Shown in pieces: positions 33,254 to 42,151 of a stretch of DNA of 48,675 bases; the first letter of the stretch is position 1, and every line of letters begins with the position of its first letter. Both the position numbers and the translations under genes were made by a program. The DNA is taken from NCBI RefSeq assembly GCF_000466485.1, contig NZ_KE992999.1, positions 1 to 48,675 on the forward strand. Direction: 5' to 3'. The notes beneath the pieces were generated by a model. It was not told the origin of the DNA and did not search any database. It saw only the letters and a program-made list of their open reading frames with translations. The stretch comes from [Clostridium] symbiosum ATCC 14940 (GTDB lineage Bacteria; Bacillota; Clostridia; Lachnospirales; Lachnospiraceae).

Positions 33254-34273
33254 ATGAAAATTATAGTGACCGGCGGAGCTGGTTTTATTGGAAGCAATTT
33301 TATCTACCACATGCTGGACGTGCATCCTGACTATCAGATTGTCTGTGTGGATTGCCTGACCTATGCCGGAAATTTATCCACATTAGAAAAAGCGATGAGT
33401 AATTCAAACTTTCATTTTTATAAGGTTGACATCTGCGAAAGAAATGATGTTTACAGTGTATTCCAAAAAGAACAGCCGGACATGGTTGTCAACTTTGCTG
33501 CGGAAAGCCATGTGGACCGGTCGATTGAAGAACCCGAGGTCTTTTTAGATACCAACATCAAAGGTACGGCAGTCTTGATGGATGCCTGCCGCAAATTCGG
33601 CATGGTGCGATACCATCAGGTATCGACAGATGAGGTTTACGGAGATCTTCCGCTGAACCGGCCTGACCTGTTTTTTACTGAAAGCACTCCTATTCATACC
33701 AGTTCTCCATACAGTGCCTCTAAGGCCGGAGCGGACTTGCTGGTGCAGGCATACCACCGGACCTACGGCCTCCCCGTGACCATCAGCCGCTGTTCCAATA
33801 ACTATGGGCCCTTCCATTTTCCGGAGAAGCTGATACCCCTGATGATCGTAAACGCTCTGGCCGATAAACCGCTGCCGGTATACGGAGAAGGGCTGAACGT
33901 CCGCGACTGGCTGTATGTGGAAGATCACTGCAAAGCCATCGATTTAATCCTTCACAAAGGGCGAATCGGCGAGGTTTACAATATCGGCGGACACAACGAG
34001 ATGAGAAATATCGATATTGTCAGAATGATTTGCCAGGCTCTGGGCAAACCGGAGAGCCTGATTACATATGTGGCAGATCGGAAGGGCCATGATATGCGGT
34101 ATGCAATCGACCCGGAGAAGATAAGCAGTGAGCTTGGATGGCAGCCGGAAACAAAATTTGAAGACGGAATACGGAAAACGATTCAGTGGTATCTGGAAAA
34201 CCGTGGATGGTGGGAAAGCATAATCTCCGGAGATTATCAGAATTACTATGAAAAAATGTATGGGAACCGATAG
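33254..34273 (+). CDS. rfbB: dTDP-glucose 4,6-dehydratase
   Basis: 339 residues from ATG 33254 (GGGAAGAG just upstream; the earlier in-frame ATG 33233 lies within the end of rfbA). TGGAGFIGSNF is the NAD motif, NFAAESHVDRSI and the STDEVYGDLP active-site segment follow, and YSASKAGAD carries the catalytic Tyr/Lys. It produces dTDP-4-keto-6-deoxyglucose. rfbC and rfbD are absent, so the intermediate is diverted to an amino sugar by the next gene rather than to rhamnose. Confidence 0.97.
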   Translation: MKIIVTGGAGFIGSNFIYHMLDVHPDYQIVCVDCLTYAGNLSTLEKAMSNSNFHFYKVDICERNDVYSVFQKEQPDMVVNFAAESHVDRSIEEPEVFLDTNIKGTAVLMDACRKFGMVRYHQVSTDEVYGDLPLNRPDLFFTESTPIHTSSPYSASKAGADLLVQAYHRTYGLPVTISRCSNNYGPFHFPEKLIPLMIVNALADKPLPVYGEGLNVRDWLYVEDHCKAIDLILHKGRIGEVYNIGGHNEMRNIDIVRMICQALGKPESLITYVADRKGHDMRYAIDPEKISSELGWQPETKFEDGIRKTIQWYLENRGWWESIISGDYQNYYEKMYGNR

Positions 34274-34322
34274 GATACCAGAAGAGAACCAGGATTAAGG
34301 GAAGGGTCAGGAGGATATACAA

Positions 34323-35426
34323 ATGAGCATTTTAGTTACTAGATCTTCAATGCCGGAGTTAGATGAATTTGTCGAGGAGATAAAACCTATTTTTGAAAGT
34401 CACTGGCTGACCAACATGGGACCCGTTTACAAGCGGTTCCAGTATCAGCTGAAAGATTACCTGTCGGTTCCGCAGTTATCTCTCTTTGTAAACGGCCATA
34501 TGGCTCTCGAAATTGCAATCCAGGCATTAAAGCTGACAGGAGAGGTGATCACAACTCCTTATACATTTGTTTCGACGACGCATGCGATAGTGAGAAATGG
34601 GCTAAAACCGGTATTCTGTGATATTAAACCCGATGATTATACGATGGATCCTGAAAAAATTGAGGAGCTGATTACCGAGAAGACATCGGCGATTATACCG
34701 GTCCACGTATACGGCAATATCTGCGATGTGGAGTCGATCGAGCGGATTGCCAGAAAGCATCATCTGAAAGTGATTTACGATGCGGCACATGCATTTGGCG
34801 TTACATATAAAGGAGTTGGGGTTGGGAATTTCGGTGATGCATCGATGTTCAGCTTTCATGCGACGAAGGTATTCCACACGATAGAGGGAGGCGCCATCGC
34901 ATTTTCCGATGAAAATTTAAAAAATCCTCTGCATTGTCTGAAGAATTTCGGTATTACTTCTGAGGATATTATCGAGGAAGTGGGCGGAAATGCAAAGCTG
35001 GATGAATTCAGGGCAGCCATGGGAATCTGTAACCTGCGCCATGTGGACGAGGAAATCCAAAAACGGAAAAAAGTGTATGAGAGGTATGTCGGCCATCTGG
35101 CAGGAATAAACGGCCTTACATTAATCACTTATAACAAAGAGATTGAGCCAAATTACTCCTATTTTCCTCTCTATATTGATGAGGAAGAGTTTGGAAAGAA
35201 CCGCGATGAGGTGTACACAAAACTATGTGAAAATGATATTTTCTCCAGAAGGTATTTCTACCCGGCTACGAATGATCTCGATTCCTACAAAGGTAAATTT
35301 GCCCATGGGGAGACACCGGTAGCAGAGCGGGTGTCAAAAAATATCCTGACACTTCCCATGTACGCTGATCTGGCCATGGAGGATGTCGATCGGATATGCG
35401 GTATGATTTTATCGCTGAGAATGTGA
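34323..35426 (+). CDS. DegT/DnrJ/EryC1-family sugar aminotransferase
   Basis: 367 residues, PLP-dependent. Landmarks are FVNGHMALEIAIQAL, IPVHVYGNICD, VIYDAAHAFGVTYKG (D163 contacting the PLP ring nitrogen) and SFHATKVFHTIEGGA with Schiff-base K182. Directly after rfbA and rfbB it should aminate dTDP-4-keto-6-deoxyglucose, giving dTDP-4-amino-4,6-dideoxy-glucose or -galactose (VioA- or WecE-like). C3 amination would need an isomerase, which is not present. The Fuc4NAc-transferase-like gene at 45483 favours a 4-amino product. GGAGG lies just before the ATG. Confidence 0.9.
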   Translation: MSILVTRSSMPELDEFVEEIKPIFESHWLTNMGPVYKRFQYQLKDYLSVPQLSLFVNGHMALEIAIQALKLTGEVITTPYTFVSTTHAIVRNGLKPVFCDIKPDDYTMDPEKIEELITEKTSAIIPVHVYGNICDVESIERIARKHHLKVIYDAAHAFGVTYKGVGVGNFGDASMFSFHATKVFHTIEGGAIAFSDENLKNPLHCLKNFGITSEDIIEEVGGNAKLDEFRAAMGICNLRHVDEEIQKRKKVYERYVGHLAGINGLTLITYNKEIEPNYSYFPLYIDEEEFGKNRDEVYTKLCENDIFSRRYFYPATNDLDSYKGKFAHGETPVAERVSKNILTLPMYADLAMEDVDRICGMILSLRM

Positions 35427-35480
35427 CGGTTTCCCAAAGAAGAAATGAAGGTGCGTCAGCCGGGAAAGGGGGGATTGGGA

Positions 35481-36185
35481 ATGGGAGATGTAAAACAAGG
35501 TCCGCATTATTATGGAGAATTGGAAGAGCCGTTTATAAGTCCCTTCATGACAGGCGAAATACGTATCAAACATACATTTTACATCCGATATGTAAAACGG
35601 GCAATCGATATCATAGTCTCATCGGCCGCAATTCTGCTGACGCTGCCGGTTAATATCCTGATAGCGGCAGCCACCCTTATGGATGTCGGAAAACCTGTTT
35701 TTTTCATCCATGAGAGGCCGGGCGTGGGAGAGAGACCGTTTAAAATGATAAAATTCCGGAATATGACAAATGAGACAGATGAAAACGGCGAGTTGCTGCC
35801 GGCCTCAGAGCGGATTACAAAGCTTGGAAAATTTCTGAGGAAGACTTCTCTCGATGAGCTTTTGCAGTTCTGGCTTATATTCATAGGAAAGATGTCGATT
35901 ATCGGCCCCAGGCCGCTGCTGATGAAATATCTCCCCCGGTATTCAAAACGCCAGCACCTGCGCCATGCGGTCCGTCCCGGACTGGAATGTCCGCTGCCGG
36001 ATTACTCAAAAACCGATTTAACCTGGGAGGAACGGCTGGAAAATGACGTTTGGTATGTGGAGCATATCAGCTTTAAAACAGACTGCATCATGATCTGCAG
36101 GCTTTTTAAGCTGGTGTTCAACAGAAAAAGGGCCGGCATTCGAAGTGAGAAAATCGATGGAGAGTTCATCGGAGAGGCAGATTAG
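35481..36185 (+). CDS. Small (monotopic, PglC-like) initiating sugar phosphotransferase
   Basis: 234 residues from ATG 35481, with AAAGGGGGG 8 nt upstream; in-frame ATG 35445 has a weaker site. One hydrophobic N-terminal segment (KRAIDIIVSSAAILLTLPVN) and the catalytic domain with FIHERPGVGERPFKMIKFRN, TSLDELLQFWLIFIGKMS and IIGPRPLL. Enzymes of this size initiate glycan synthesis on undecaprenyl phosphate and often use amino-dideoxy sugars, which fits the neighbours. It differs in class from the polytopic enzyme of cassette 1. Confidence 0.92.
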   Translation: MGDVKQGPHYYGELEEPFISPFMTGEIRIKHTFYIRYVKRAIDIIVSSAAILLTLPVNILIAAATLMDVGKPVFFIHERPGVGERPFKMIKFRNMTNETDENGELLPASERITKLGKFLRKTSLDELLQFWLIFIGKMSIIGPRPLLMKYLPRYSKRQHLRHAVRPGLECPLPDYSKTDLTWEERLENDVWYVEHISFKTDCIMICRLFKLVFNRKRAGIRSEKIDGEFIGEAD

Positions 36186-36186
36186 T

Positions 36187-36828
36187 ATGAAAAAAATTGT
36201 ATTATTTGGAGCCGGAGGCTTTGCACGGGAAACCGCTTATCTGATAGAAAGAATAAATAACGTAAGAGCCGCTTATGAATTGCTGGGCTTTATCGTCGAC
36301 GATGCTTACTACCGGGACGGTCTGGAGATCAACGGCTATCCGGTTCTTGGCACAAGGCAGTGGCTGATTGCCCATAAAAATGAAGTGGTGTGTACCTGTG
36401 CGATTGGTGAGCCGGGACCTCGGGAAGCCATTCAGGAAGAGCTGGAACAAAAGGGCATTCAGTTTGAAACCTTGATTTCACCGGATGTGGAACTTCACAG
36501 TACAGTAAAAGTCGGCGCAGGTTCTGTGATTGCCCATGGCGTTATGATGACTGTGAATATTAAAATCGGAAAAGGCGTGGTTATTAACGGGTGCACGACA
36601 CTGGGACATGATGCCGAGGTGGGTGACTACGCATGCGTGATGGGCGGCTGCGGGCTGGCCGGTTACGTTAAGATAGGCCGGCGGGTGAAAATCGGAGGCC
36701 ATGCATTTATTGTTCCCCATATCACGGTAGAGGATGACGCTGTCATTGCGGCCGGAAGCGCGGTTTTTGCGAAGGTAAAAAGAGAAAGGCGGGTGCTGGG
36801 GAATCCCGCCAGGCGGTTTGAATTATGA
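36187..36828 (+). CDS. NeuD/PglD-like sugar N-acyltransferase
   Basis: 213 residues from ATG 36187. An N-terminal Rossmann-like nucleotide-sugar domain (KKIVLFGAGGFARETAYL) is joined to a left-handed beta-helix with NGCTTLGHDAEVGDYACVMGG, where the GHD His is the expected catalytic base, and a closing VLGNPARRFEL. Relatives acylate the 4-amino group of UDP- or dTDP-amino sugars. Here the acyl donor may be the unusual hydroxyacyl group made by the KAS/ACP block downstream rather than acetyl-CoA; that is inferred from context. It sits just after the initiating transferase. Confidence 0.85.
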   Translation: MKKIVLFGAGGFARETAYLIERINNVRAAYELLGFIVDDAYYRDGLEINGYPVLGTRQWLIAHKNEVVCTCAIGEPGPREAIQEELEQKGIQFETLISPDVELHSTVKVGAGSVIAHGVMMTVNIKIGKGVVINGCTTLGHDAEVGDYACVMGGCGLAGYVKIGRRVKIGGHAFIVPHITVEDDAVIAAGSAVFAKVKRERRVLGNPARRFEL

Positions 36829-36838
36829 GGAGGCTCAG

Positions 36839-37465
36839 ATGGAAATCAAACGGTTTGAGTCAGATATGATGGCATCCAATATGTATTTGCTGTCTGAAAA
36901 CGGACATGCGGTTGTGATCGATCCCTGCCGTGATACGTCTCCTGGTTCCGGCCTGAAGACAGATGCACTGATATTGACCCATGAACACTATGATCATATC
37001 TCCGGAGTCAATGCATGGAAAGACGCATACGGCGCTCCGGTAATTTGCAGCAGGGCATGTGCCGTCAATATTGGAACTTCCAGGAAGAATATGAGCCGGT
37101 ACTTTGAGGCATTCAGCCAGATGCAGACCTACGCCAGACAGGATGAACATGTATCCATAGAAAAGAATTATTGCTGCACCGCCGAATTCACATTTGATGA
37201 TCAGATGCAGTTTTACTGGCAGGATAATTTTTTTGAATTATTTGCCCTGCCGGGCCATTCGGACGGAAGTATCGGAATCATGGTAAACCGCTGCAATTTC
37301 TTTTCCGGAGACAGCCTGTTTGAGGAACATGAGGTGGAGCTTGGGTTCCCCGGAGGGGACCGTGAAAAATGGAAAACCATTTCCAGCGGGCGGCTTGCCG
37401 GTTTGCCGGAAGGTATCATAGTCTATCCCGGACACTATAACGAGTTTGTACGAAGGAGAAGATAG
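36839..37465 (+). CDS. Metallo-beta-lactamase-fold hydrolase
   Basis: 208 residues from ATG 36839 (GAGGAGG 5 nt upstream; an in-frame TTG at 36818 overlaps the previous gene). The motif H48-E-H50-Y-D52-H53 in LTHEHYDHISG, a later LPGHSDGSIGI, FFSGDSLF and a final YPGHYNEF are typical of glyoxalase-II-like hydrolases. In a block with ACPs and a ketosynthase, a thioesterase role (removing stalled or finished acyl groups) is plausible. Nothing in the sequence fixes the substrate. Confidence 0.85.
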   Translation: MEIKRFESDMMASNMYLLSENGHAVVIDPCRDTSPGSGLKTDALILTHEHYDHISGVNAWKDAYGAPVICSRACAVNIGTSRKNMSRYFEAFSQMQTYARQDEHVSIEKNYCCTAEFTFDDQMQFYWQDNFFELFALPGHSDGSIGIMVNRCNFFSGDSLFEEHEVELGFPGGDREKWKTISSGRLAGLPEGIIVYPGHYNEFVRRRR

Positions 37466-37466
37466 A

Positions 37467-38555
37467 ATGGCTTTTTTTGAGATAAAAGATATAAAAATCG
37501 AGGCAGTTTCATGCGCCGTGCCGGACAACCTGGTTCTCGTTCAGAGTTTTGAGCCTGTTTTCGGTGCGGAGGCATGTAAAAAGTTTACAGAGAGTACGGG
37601 GATCCGGGAAATGTATAAGGCTCTGCCGGAACAGACGGCAGGCGATCTGGCTTATGCTGCCGCTGAGAATCTTTTTGAGAAGACAGAGACGGATCGCAGT
37701 AAAATCGGCGCCCTTGTTTTTGTGACGCAGTCGCCGGATTACCGGAGACCTGCGACGGCCTGCGTGTTACAGAAACGGCTTGGCCTGTCACTCGGCTGTG
37801 CCGCTATGGATATCGGCCTTGGCTGTTCCGGCTTCGTCTACGGGCTGCAGACGGCCGCCTCTTTGATGGCCTCATCAGATATGGAGTATGCGCTTGTGCT
37901 GATAGGGGAGACCGCATCGAAACTTGTAAATCCGCTTGACAAATCCATTGTTATGATGTACGGCGATGCCGGTGCGGCAATTCTGTTAAAAAGAGAAGAA
38001 GGCGCCAGCATGAAGACTCTTTTAAAGAGCGACGGAAACCGGTTTAAAGCGATTGTCCTGCCGGCAGGAGGATTCCGCGATATGAATCCCTCCGATGAGT
38101 CTTTTATGTGCAGCGACGGGATCGAGAGATCCCTCTATGACATCTTTATGGATGGCACCTCGGTCTTCTCCTTTTCCATAACAGATGTACCGGAGACAGT
38201 GAAAGAATATCTCAGCTTAACGGAAAGCGCAATCGAGGAATATGACTGTCTGGCCTTTCATCAGGCCAACCGGTTTATCTTAAAGCAGATTACACGCAAG
38301 CTGAAGGCTCCGAAGGAAAAGGTTCTGATCTCACTGGATCGTTTCGGCAATACGGGAGGGATGTCGATTCCGCTGACACTCTGCGATCATTTTGGGGACA
38401 CAGAGGATGGGAAAAAGAATATCCTGATGAGCGGCTTTGGAATCGGGCTGTCCTGGGGAGTGACATCAGCGGCAGTGGACACAGAGAAGATATTTCCCGT
38501 CATCAGAACAAAGGATTTTTACGCGGAGGGGAAATTTGAGCCGGGAGCATATTGA
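37467..38555 (+). CDS. 3-oxoacyl-ACP synthase III-like (KAS III, FabH family)
   Basis: 362 residues from ATG 37467 with AAGGAGAAG upstream. The complete Cys-His-Asn set is present: C120 in GLGCSGFVYGL, H265 in FHQANRFIL and N295 in DRFGNTGGMSIP. It should perform a decarboxylative condensation of an acyl starter with malonyl-ACP, or an acyl transfer as some FabH-like enzymes do. Its place between sugar genes and two ACP genes argues for a dedicated acyl substituent rather than membrane fatty acids. Its end overlaps the open frame of the next gene. Confidence 0.9.
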   Translation: MAFFEIKDIKIEAVSCAVPDNLVLVQSFEPVFGAEACKKFTESTGIREMYKALPEQTAGDLAYAAAENLFEKTETDRSKIGALVFVTQSPDYRRPATACVLQKRLGLSLGCAAMDIGLGCSGFVYGLQTAASLMASSDMEYALVLIGETASKLVNPLDKSIVMMYGDAGAAILLKREEGASMKTLLKSDGNRFKAIVLPAGGFRDMNPSDESFMCSDGIERSLYDIFMDGTSVFSFSITDVPETVKEYLSLTESAIEEYDCLAFHQANRFILKQITRKLKAPKEKVLISLDRFGNTGGMSIPLTLCDHFGDTEDGKKNILMSGFGIGLSWGVTSAAVDTEKIFPVIRTKDFYAEGKFEPGAY

Positions 38556-38571
38556 GACAGGAGAAACAGCG

Positions 38572-39333
38572 ATGAATTTCATTGATTTTACCGGCAGAAA
38601 GATTCTGATTACAGGGGCATCCTCCGGCATCGGAAAGCAGACGGCCCTTACGCTTGGGAAGCTGGGAGCAGACGTGATTCTGGTTGCAAGAAGGGAAGAG
38701 AAGCTGAAAGAAGTATTGAATGAGCTGGACGGTAATAATAACGCCTGTTACGCTGCGGACTTAAGTGAGACGGACAGGATAGAAATGCTTTTTAAGCAGA
38801 TCGCAGAAGAACAGGGGAGACTGGACGGAATGGTTTACGCGGCGGGAATTGCGATGTCACTGCCACTAAAGCTGTTCAAACCTGAAAAAATACGGGAAGT
38901 GTTTAATATTAACTATTTCGGTTTTATCGAAGCAGTCCGCCAAATCTGCAAAAAAGGAAGATATAACGAAGGGATGCGTATTGTCGGAGTATCATCGGTG
39001 GCTTCACTGCAGGGGGATAAAGCCCATCTTGCCTATTCCGGCTCTAAGGCTGCGATGGACGCCTCCGTCCGATGTATTGCAAAAGAAGTGGCGGACAAAG
39101 GCATCTGTATTAATACCGTGGCGCCTGCGATGACGGAAACGCAGATGTACCATGAATTCATTAAAAAGAACGGGGAGGACAGCCGGATCAGCTGGGAAAT
39201 TCTGGAACGCCAGTATTTGGGGGTGGGAAAACCGGATGATATTGCAAATGCGATTGCATTTCTGATGAGCCCTGCGGCCCGTTTTATCACAGGTATCACT
39301 TTGCCGGTGGACGGCGGCATGACTACGTCCTGA
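38572..39333 (+). CDS. SDR oxidoreductase, probable 3-oxoacyl-ACP reductase (first of two)
   Basis: 253 residues from ATG 38572 (CAGGAG 7 nt upstream). Cofactor motif TGASSGIGKQ, YAAGIA, VGVSSVASLQG (catalytic Ser) and YSGSKAAMD (Tyr/Lys), ending ITLPVDGGMTTS. A classical FabG-like reductase; after the KAS III it would reduce the 3-keto group to 3-hydroxy. The motif TGASSGIG and an Arg-Arg pair after strand 2 (VARREEK) suggest NADPH. It follows the ketosynthase and precedes the first ACP. Confidence 0.88.
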   Translation: MNFIDFTGRKILITGASSGIGKQTALTLGKLGADVILVARREEKLKEVLNELDGNNNACYAADLSETDRIEMLFKQIAEEQGRLDGMVYAAGIAMSLPLKLFKPEKIREVFNINYFGFIEAVRQICKKGRYNEGMRIVGVSSVASLQGDKAHLAYSGSKAAMDASVRCIAKEVADKGICINTVAPAMTETQMYHEFIKKNGEDSRISWEILERQYLGVGKPDDIANAIAFLMSPAARFITGITLPVDGGMTTS

Positions 39334-39395
39334 ATTGCCGGGGCAGAAGAGTGCGGCCGGACGGCGGAATTTAATAAAACATACAACAGGAGGAA

Positions 39396-39620
39396 ATGAT
39401 GATGAGCGAAAAAGAAAAATTGGCGCTGCTGGAAGAAACACTGGATTTGGACGAGGGAACCCTTGCACCGGAAATGATGCTGTCGGATATAGAAGAGTAC
39501 GATTCAATGGCAAAATTATCTCTGATTGTCATGATGGATGACGAGTGCGGGGTAAAGCTTACCGGAGATATTGTTAAAAAGTTCCAGACGGTGGCAGATA
39601 TACTGGATTGCATGAAGTAA
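39396..39620 (+). CDS. Acyl carrier protein (first of two)
   Basis: 74 residues, acidic, four-helix ACP pattern. The phosphopantetheine attachment site is S37 in EEYDSMAKLSLIVMMDDE. CAGGAGG lies just upstream; three consecutive in-frame ATGs begin the gene. It would carry the growing acyl chain for the KAS III and reductases. It differs clearly from the second ACP 33 nt downstream, so the two probably have separate loads, for example starter and extender. Confidence 0.88.
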   Translation: MMMSEKEKLALLEETLDLDEGTLAPEMMLSDIEEYDSMAKLSLIVMMDDECGVKLTGDIVKKFQTVADILDCMK

Positions 39621-39653
39621 AGAAGCCACAGGCAGCAGCTACGGAGGATAAAA

Positions 39654-39893
39654 ATGAATAACAGAGAACTTTATGATGAGATATTTGCCCATGTTTTTAC
39701 GGTGGATAAAAGCGAGCTGGGAGAAGATTTTGTTTTTGGAAAAGTTGAGAAATGGGATTCGGTGGCTCACCTGAACCTGATTTCGGAATTGGAAGATACC
39801 TTTGACACAATGCTTGAGACAGAGGATATCCTTCATTACGGTTCCTATCTCAACGGATTAGAAATATTGAGAAGAAACGGAGTGGAAATCTGA
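39654..39893 (+). CDS. Acyl carrier protein (second of two)
   Basis: 79 residues. The attachment site is S36 in EKWDSVAHLNLISELEDTF, a very typical carrier-protein helix II. GGAGG lies upstream of the ATG. It is followed within 16 nt by a second reductase and then the adenylating enzyme, so this one may receive the adenylated acid. Confidence 0.9.
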   Translation: MNNRELYDEIFAHVFTVDKSELGEDFVFGKVEKWDSVAHLNLISELEDTFDTMLETEDILHYGSYLNGLEILRRNGVEI

Positions 39894-39909
39894 GGAAGGG
39901 TGGAGCAAA

Positions 39910-40662
39910 ATGGAGAGACTTCTCGAACATAAAATCTGTCTGATAACAGGCGCGGGGAGAGGGATCGGAAGAGCGGTTGCAGAGCTGTTTGCCGAACTTG
40001 GGGCGACTGTCTATGCCAATGACGCAAGGGAGGGATGCATGGACGGCTGGCTTTCGGAAGCGGGAGCCGGACGGCCCGGAAAGATATATGCCTCCTACTT
40101 TGACATAACCGATGAATCGGCGGTGAAGGCGGCCGTGATGGGGATCAAAAAAGAGAGCGGACGCATCGATGTCCTTATCAATAACGCAGGCGTGGAATTC
40201 AATGAGCTGATTGGCATGATCAGCAGAAAAAATATGGATTTGATGCTAAGTGTCAATGTGATAGGAACCATTAATATGCTTCAGACGGCTGCCAGAGTAA
40301 TGGGCAGGCAGCCGGAGGGAGGAAGCATAATCAATATCTCTTCCATGGTAGGGCTCCGGGGAAACCGCGGACAGCTTGTATACTCAGCGACTAAGGGCGC
40401 CGTGGTATCGCTCACCAAATCAGCCGCCAAAGAACTGGCCGGTAAAAAGATCAGAGTGAATGCCATTGCTCCGGGACTTACACAGACACCAATGATGGAA
40501 CAGGCGGATCAGGAAAAACTGGAGGCCAGAATTAAGAATATCTGTATGGGGAGACCGGCCAAACCAAGGGACATAGCCCAGGCATGTGTGTTTTTTGCAT
40601 CTGATTTGTCGGGATATGTATCCGGACAGGTTCTTGCTGTTGACGGCTGCACAATAATGTAA
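39910..40662 (+). CDS. SDR oxidoreductase, probable 3-oxoacyl-ACP reductase (second of two)
   Basis: 250 residues: TGAGRGIGRAVAE, NNAGVEF, INISSMVGLRG (Ser), YSATKGAVVSLTKSAAKELA (Tyr/Lys) and a terminal SGQVLAVDGC. It is closer to canonical FabG than the first reductase. Two ketoreductases with no dehydratase or enoyl reductase in the block point to an acyl group that keeps hydroxyls, for example 3-hydroxyacyl or 3,5-dihydroxyacyl. GGAAGG lies upstream. Confidence 0.9.
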   Translation: MERLLEHKICLITGAGRGIGRAVAELFAELGATVYANDAREGCMDGWLSEAGAGRPGKIYASYFDITDESAVKAAVMGIKKESGRIDVLINNAGVEFNELIGMISRKNMDLMLSVNVIGTINMLQTAARVMGRQPEGGSIINISSMVGLRGNRGQLVYSATKGAVVSLTKSAAKELAGKKIRVNAIAPGLTQTPMMEQADQEKLEARIKNICMGRPAKPRDIAQACVFFASDLSGYVSGQVLAVDGCTIM

Positions 40663-40677
40663 AGGCGGAGGTTTACT

Positions 40678-42072
40678 ATGTTTTTAAATATTGAAAGCAT
40701 TGAAAGAAAAAAGACAGCAATCCATGATGACAGCGGGACTCAGCTTACCTATGGGGAATTGTGCGATTTTATCAGTGAGATGGAAGCGCTGCAACTGCCG
40801 CGCAGCATTGTATTCTGCCTGTGTGAGAATACGGCGGGAATACTTGCGGGAATTGCCGCGTTTGAAAGCATCAGGGTTGTTCCGCTGCTGTTAAGCGCAT
40901 CCATTGACGCCTCTTTGTTAGAAGAATTGGATGCTATGTACACACCGCACTATTACTGGATTCCCGAAACACAGAAGGAACGCTTAAAGGGTGAGGTGAT
41001 ATTTTCCGGATATGGCTGCTGCCTTGTGAAAACAGGCTATGAGGTCTATCCGGTTCATGACAGGCTTGCACTGCTGATGACAACTTCCGGCTCAACCGGC
41101 AGCCCGAAGCTGGTACGGTATAAGTATGGCAATCTGGAAGCCAATGCCAGGAATGTGGCCGCCGTATTCGGATGGACGAGCAGCGAAAACTGTATTATGG
41201 ATCTGCCGGTACAATATACCATGGGGCTGAATGTCATAAACAGCCATCTCATTGTGGGAGCCACGGTTCTTCTGATAAAAAATAATCTGATGAGTCCGGA
41301 ATTCTGGAGCTTTATTAAAGAAAATCATGGGACGAACTTCACGGGTGTGCCCTACAGCTACGAAATAATGATGAAACTTAAATTTACCAGAATGGTTCTG
41401 CCTGATTTAAGGACCTTATCGGAAGGCGGCGGAAAACTGACGGATGATATGTTCAAGGCTCTGGCGGAATACGCAGAGAAAGCAGGCAAGCGTTTTTGTG
41501 CCACATTCGGCACAACGGAGACAAGCGCCAGAATGGCATATTTGCCGCCGGAGATGGCGCGGCTGAAAACCGGCAGCATCGGCAAGGCAATTCCGGAAGG
41601 TGAATTATTCCTGTTGGATGTGAATGGAAATGAGATAGAGGAACCGGAGGCACAGGGAGAATTGGGGTACCGCGGACCGAATGTCACGATGGGATACGGA
41701 ATCTGCCGGGAGGATTTGCTTAAAGGTGATGAGTGGGACGGTGAGTACCACACGGGAGATATTGCGAAGCGGGATTTGGAGGGCTATTACTTTATAATCG
41801 GGAGAAAAAAACGGTTTTTGAAGCTCTTCGGTCTTCGTATCAGCCTGGATCAATCGGAACGAATCATCAAAGAGAAATTTAACTGCGAATGCGCCTGCAC
41901 CGGCGATGATGACAAAATGAGGATTTATATTGTAGACAAAGCACTGAAGGATCAAATTCCGGGCTATCTGGCAGAAAAATTGAATTTAAACGCTTCTGCA
42001 TTTGAAGTGACGGTCATTGCTAAGCTGCCTAAAAATGAATCGGGAAAAATACTGTATAAGGATTTACATTAG
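40678..42072 (+). CDS. AMP-dependent acyl synthetase/ligase
   Basis: 464 residues of the ANL superfamily: the ATP loop MTTSGSTGSPKL (from about residue 138), FGTTETSARMAYLP, LGYRGPNVTMGY, YHTGDIAKRDLEGYYFIIGR and a C-terminal lysine motif KNESGKILYKDL. It would activate a carboxylic acid as acyl-AMP and load it on one of the neighbouring ACPs or on CoA. It is somewhat shorter than typical acyl-CoA synthetases. GCGGAGG lies upstream; it starts 15 nt after the reductase. Confidence 0.9.
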   Translation: MFLNIESIERKKTAIHDDSGTQLTYGELCDFISEMEALQLPRSIVFCLCENTAGILAGIAAFESIRVVPLLLSASIDASLLEELDAMYTPHYYWIPETQKERLKGEVIFSGYGCCLVKTGYEVYPVHDRLALLMTTSGSTGSPKLVRYKYGNLEANARNVAAVFGWTSSENCIMDLPVQYTMGLNVINSHLIVGATVLLIKNNLMSPEFWSFIKENHGTNFTGVPYSYEIMMKLKFTRMVLPDLRTLSEGGGKLTDDMFKALAEYAEKAGKRFCATFGTTETSARMAYLPPEMARLKTGSIGKAIPEGELFLLDVNGNEIEEPEAQGELGYRGPNVTMGYGICREDLLKGDEWDGEYHTGDIAKRDLEGYYFIIGRKKRFLKLFGLRISLDQSERIIKEKFNCECACTGDDDKMRIYIVDKALKDQIPGYLAEKLNLNASAFEVTVIAKLPKNESGKILYKDLH

Positions 42073-42151
42073 AATCTGCCGTCAGGTACAGGTTTGGTTA
42101 TGAATGAATAGAATGGAGCCGGGATATATATGAGTAATGGAGTCGATATTT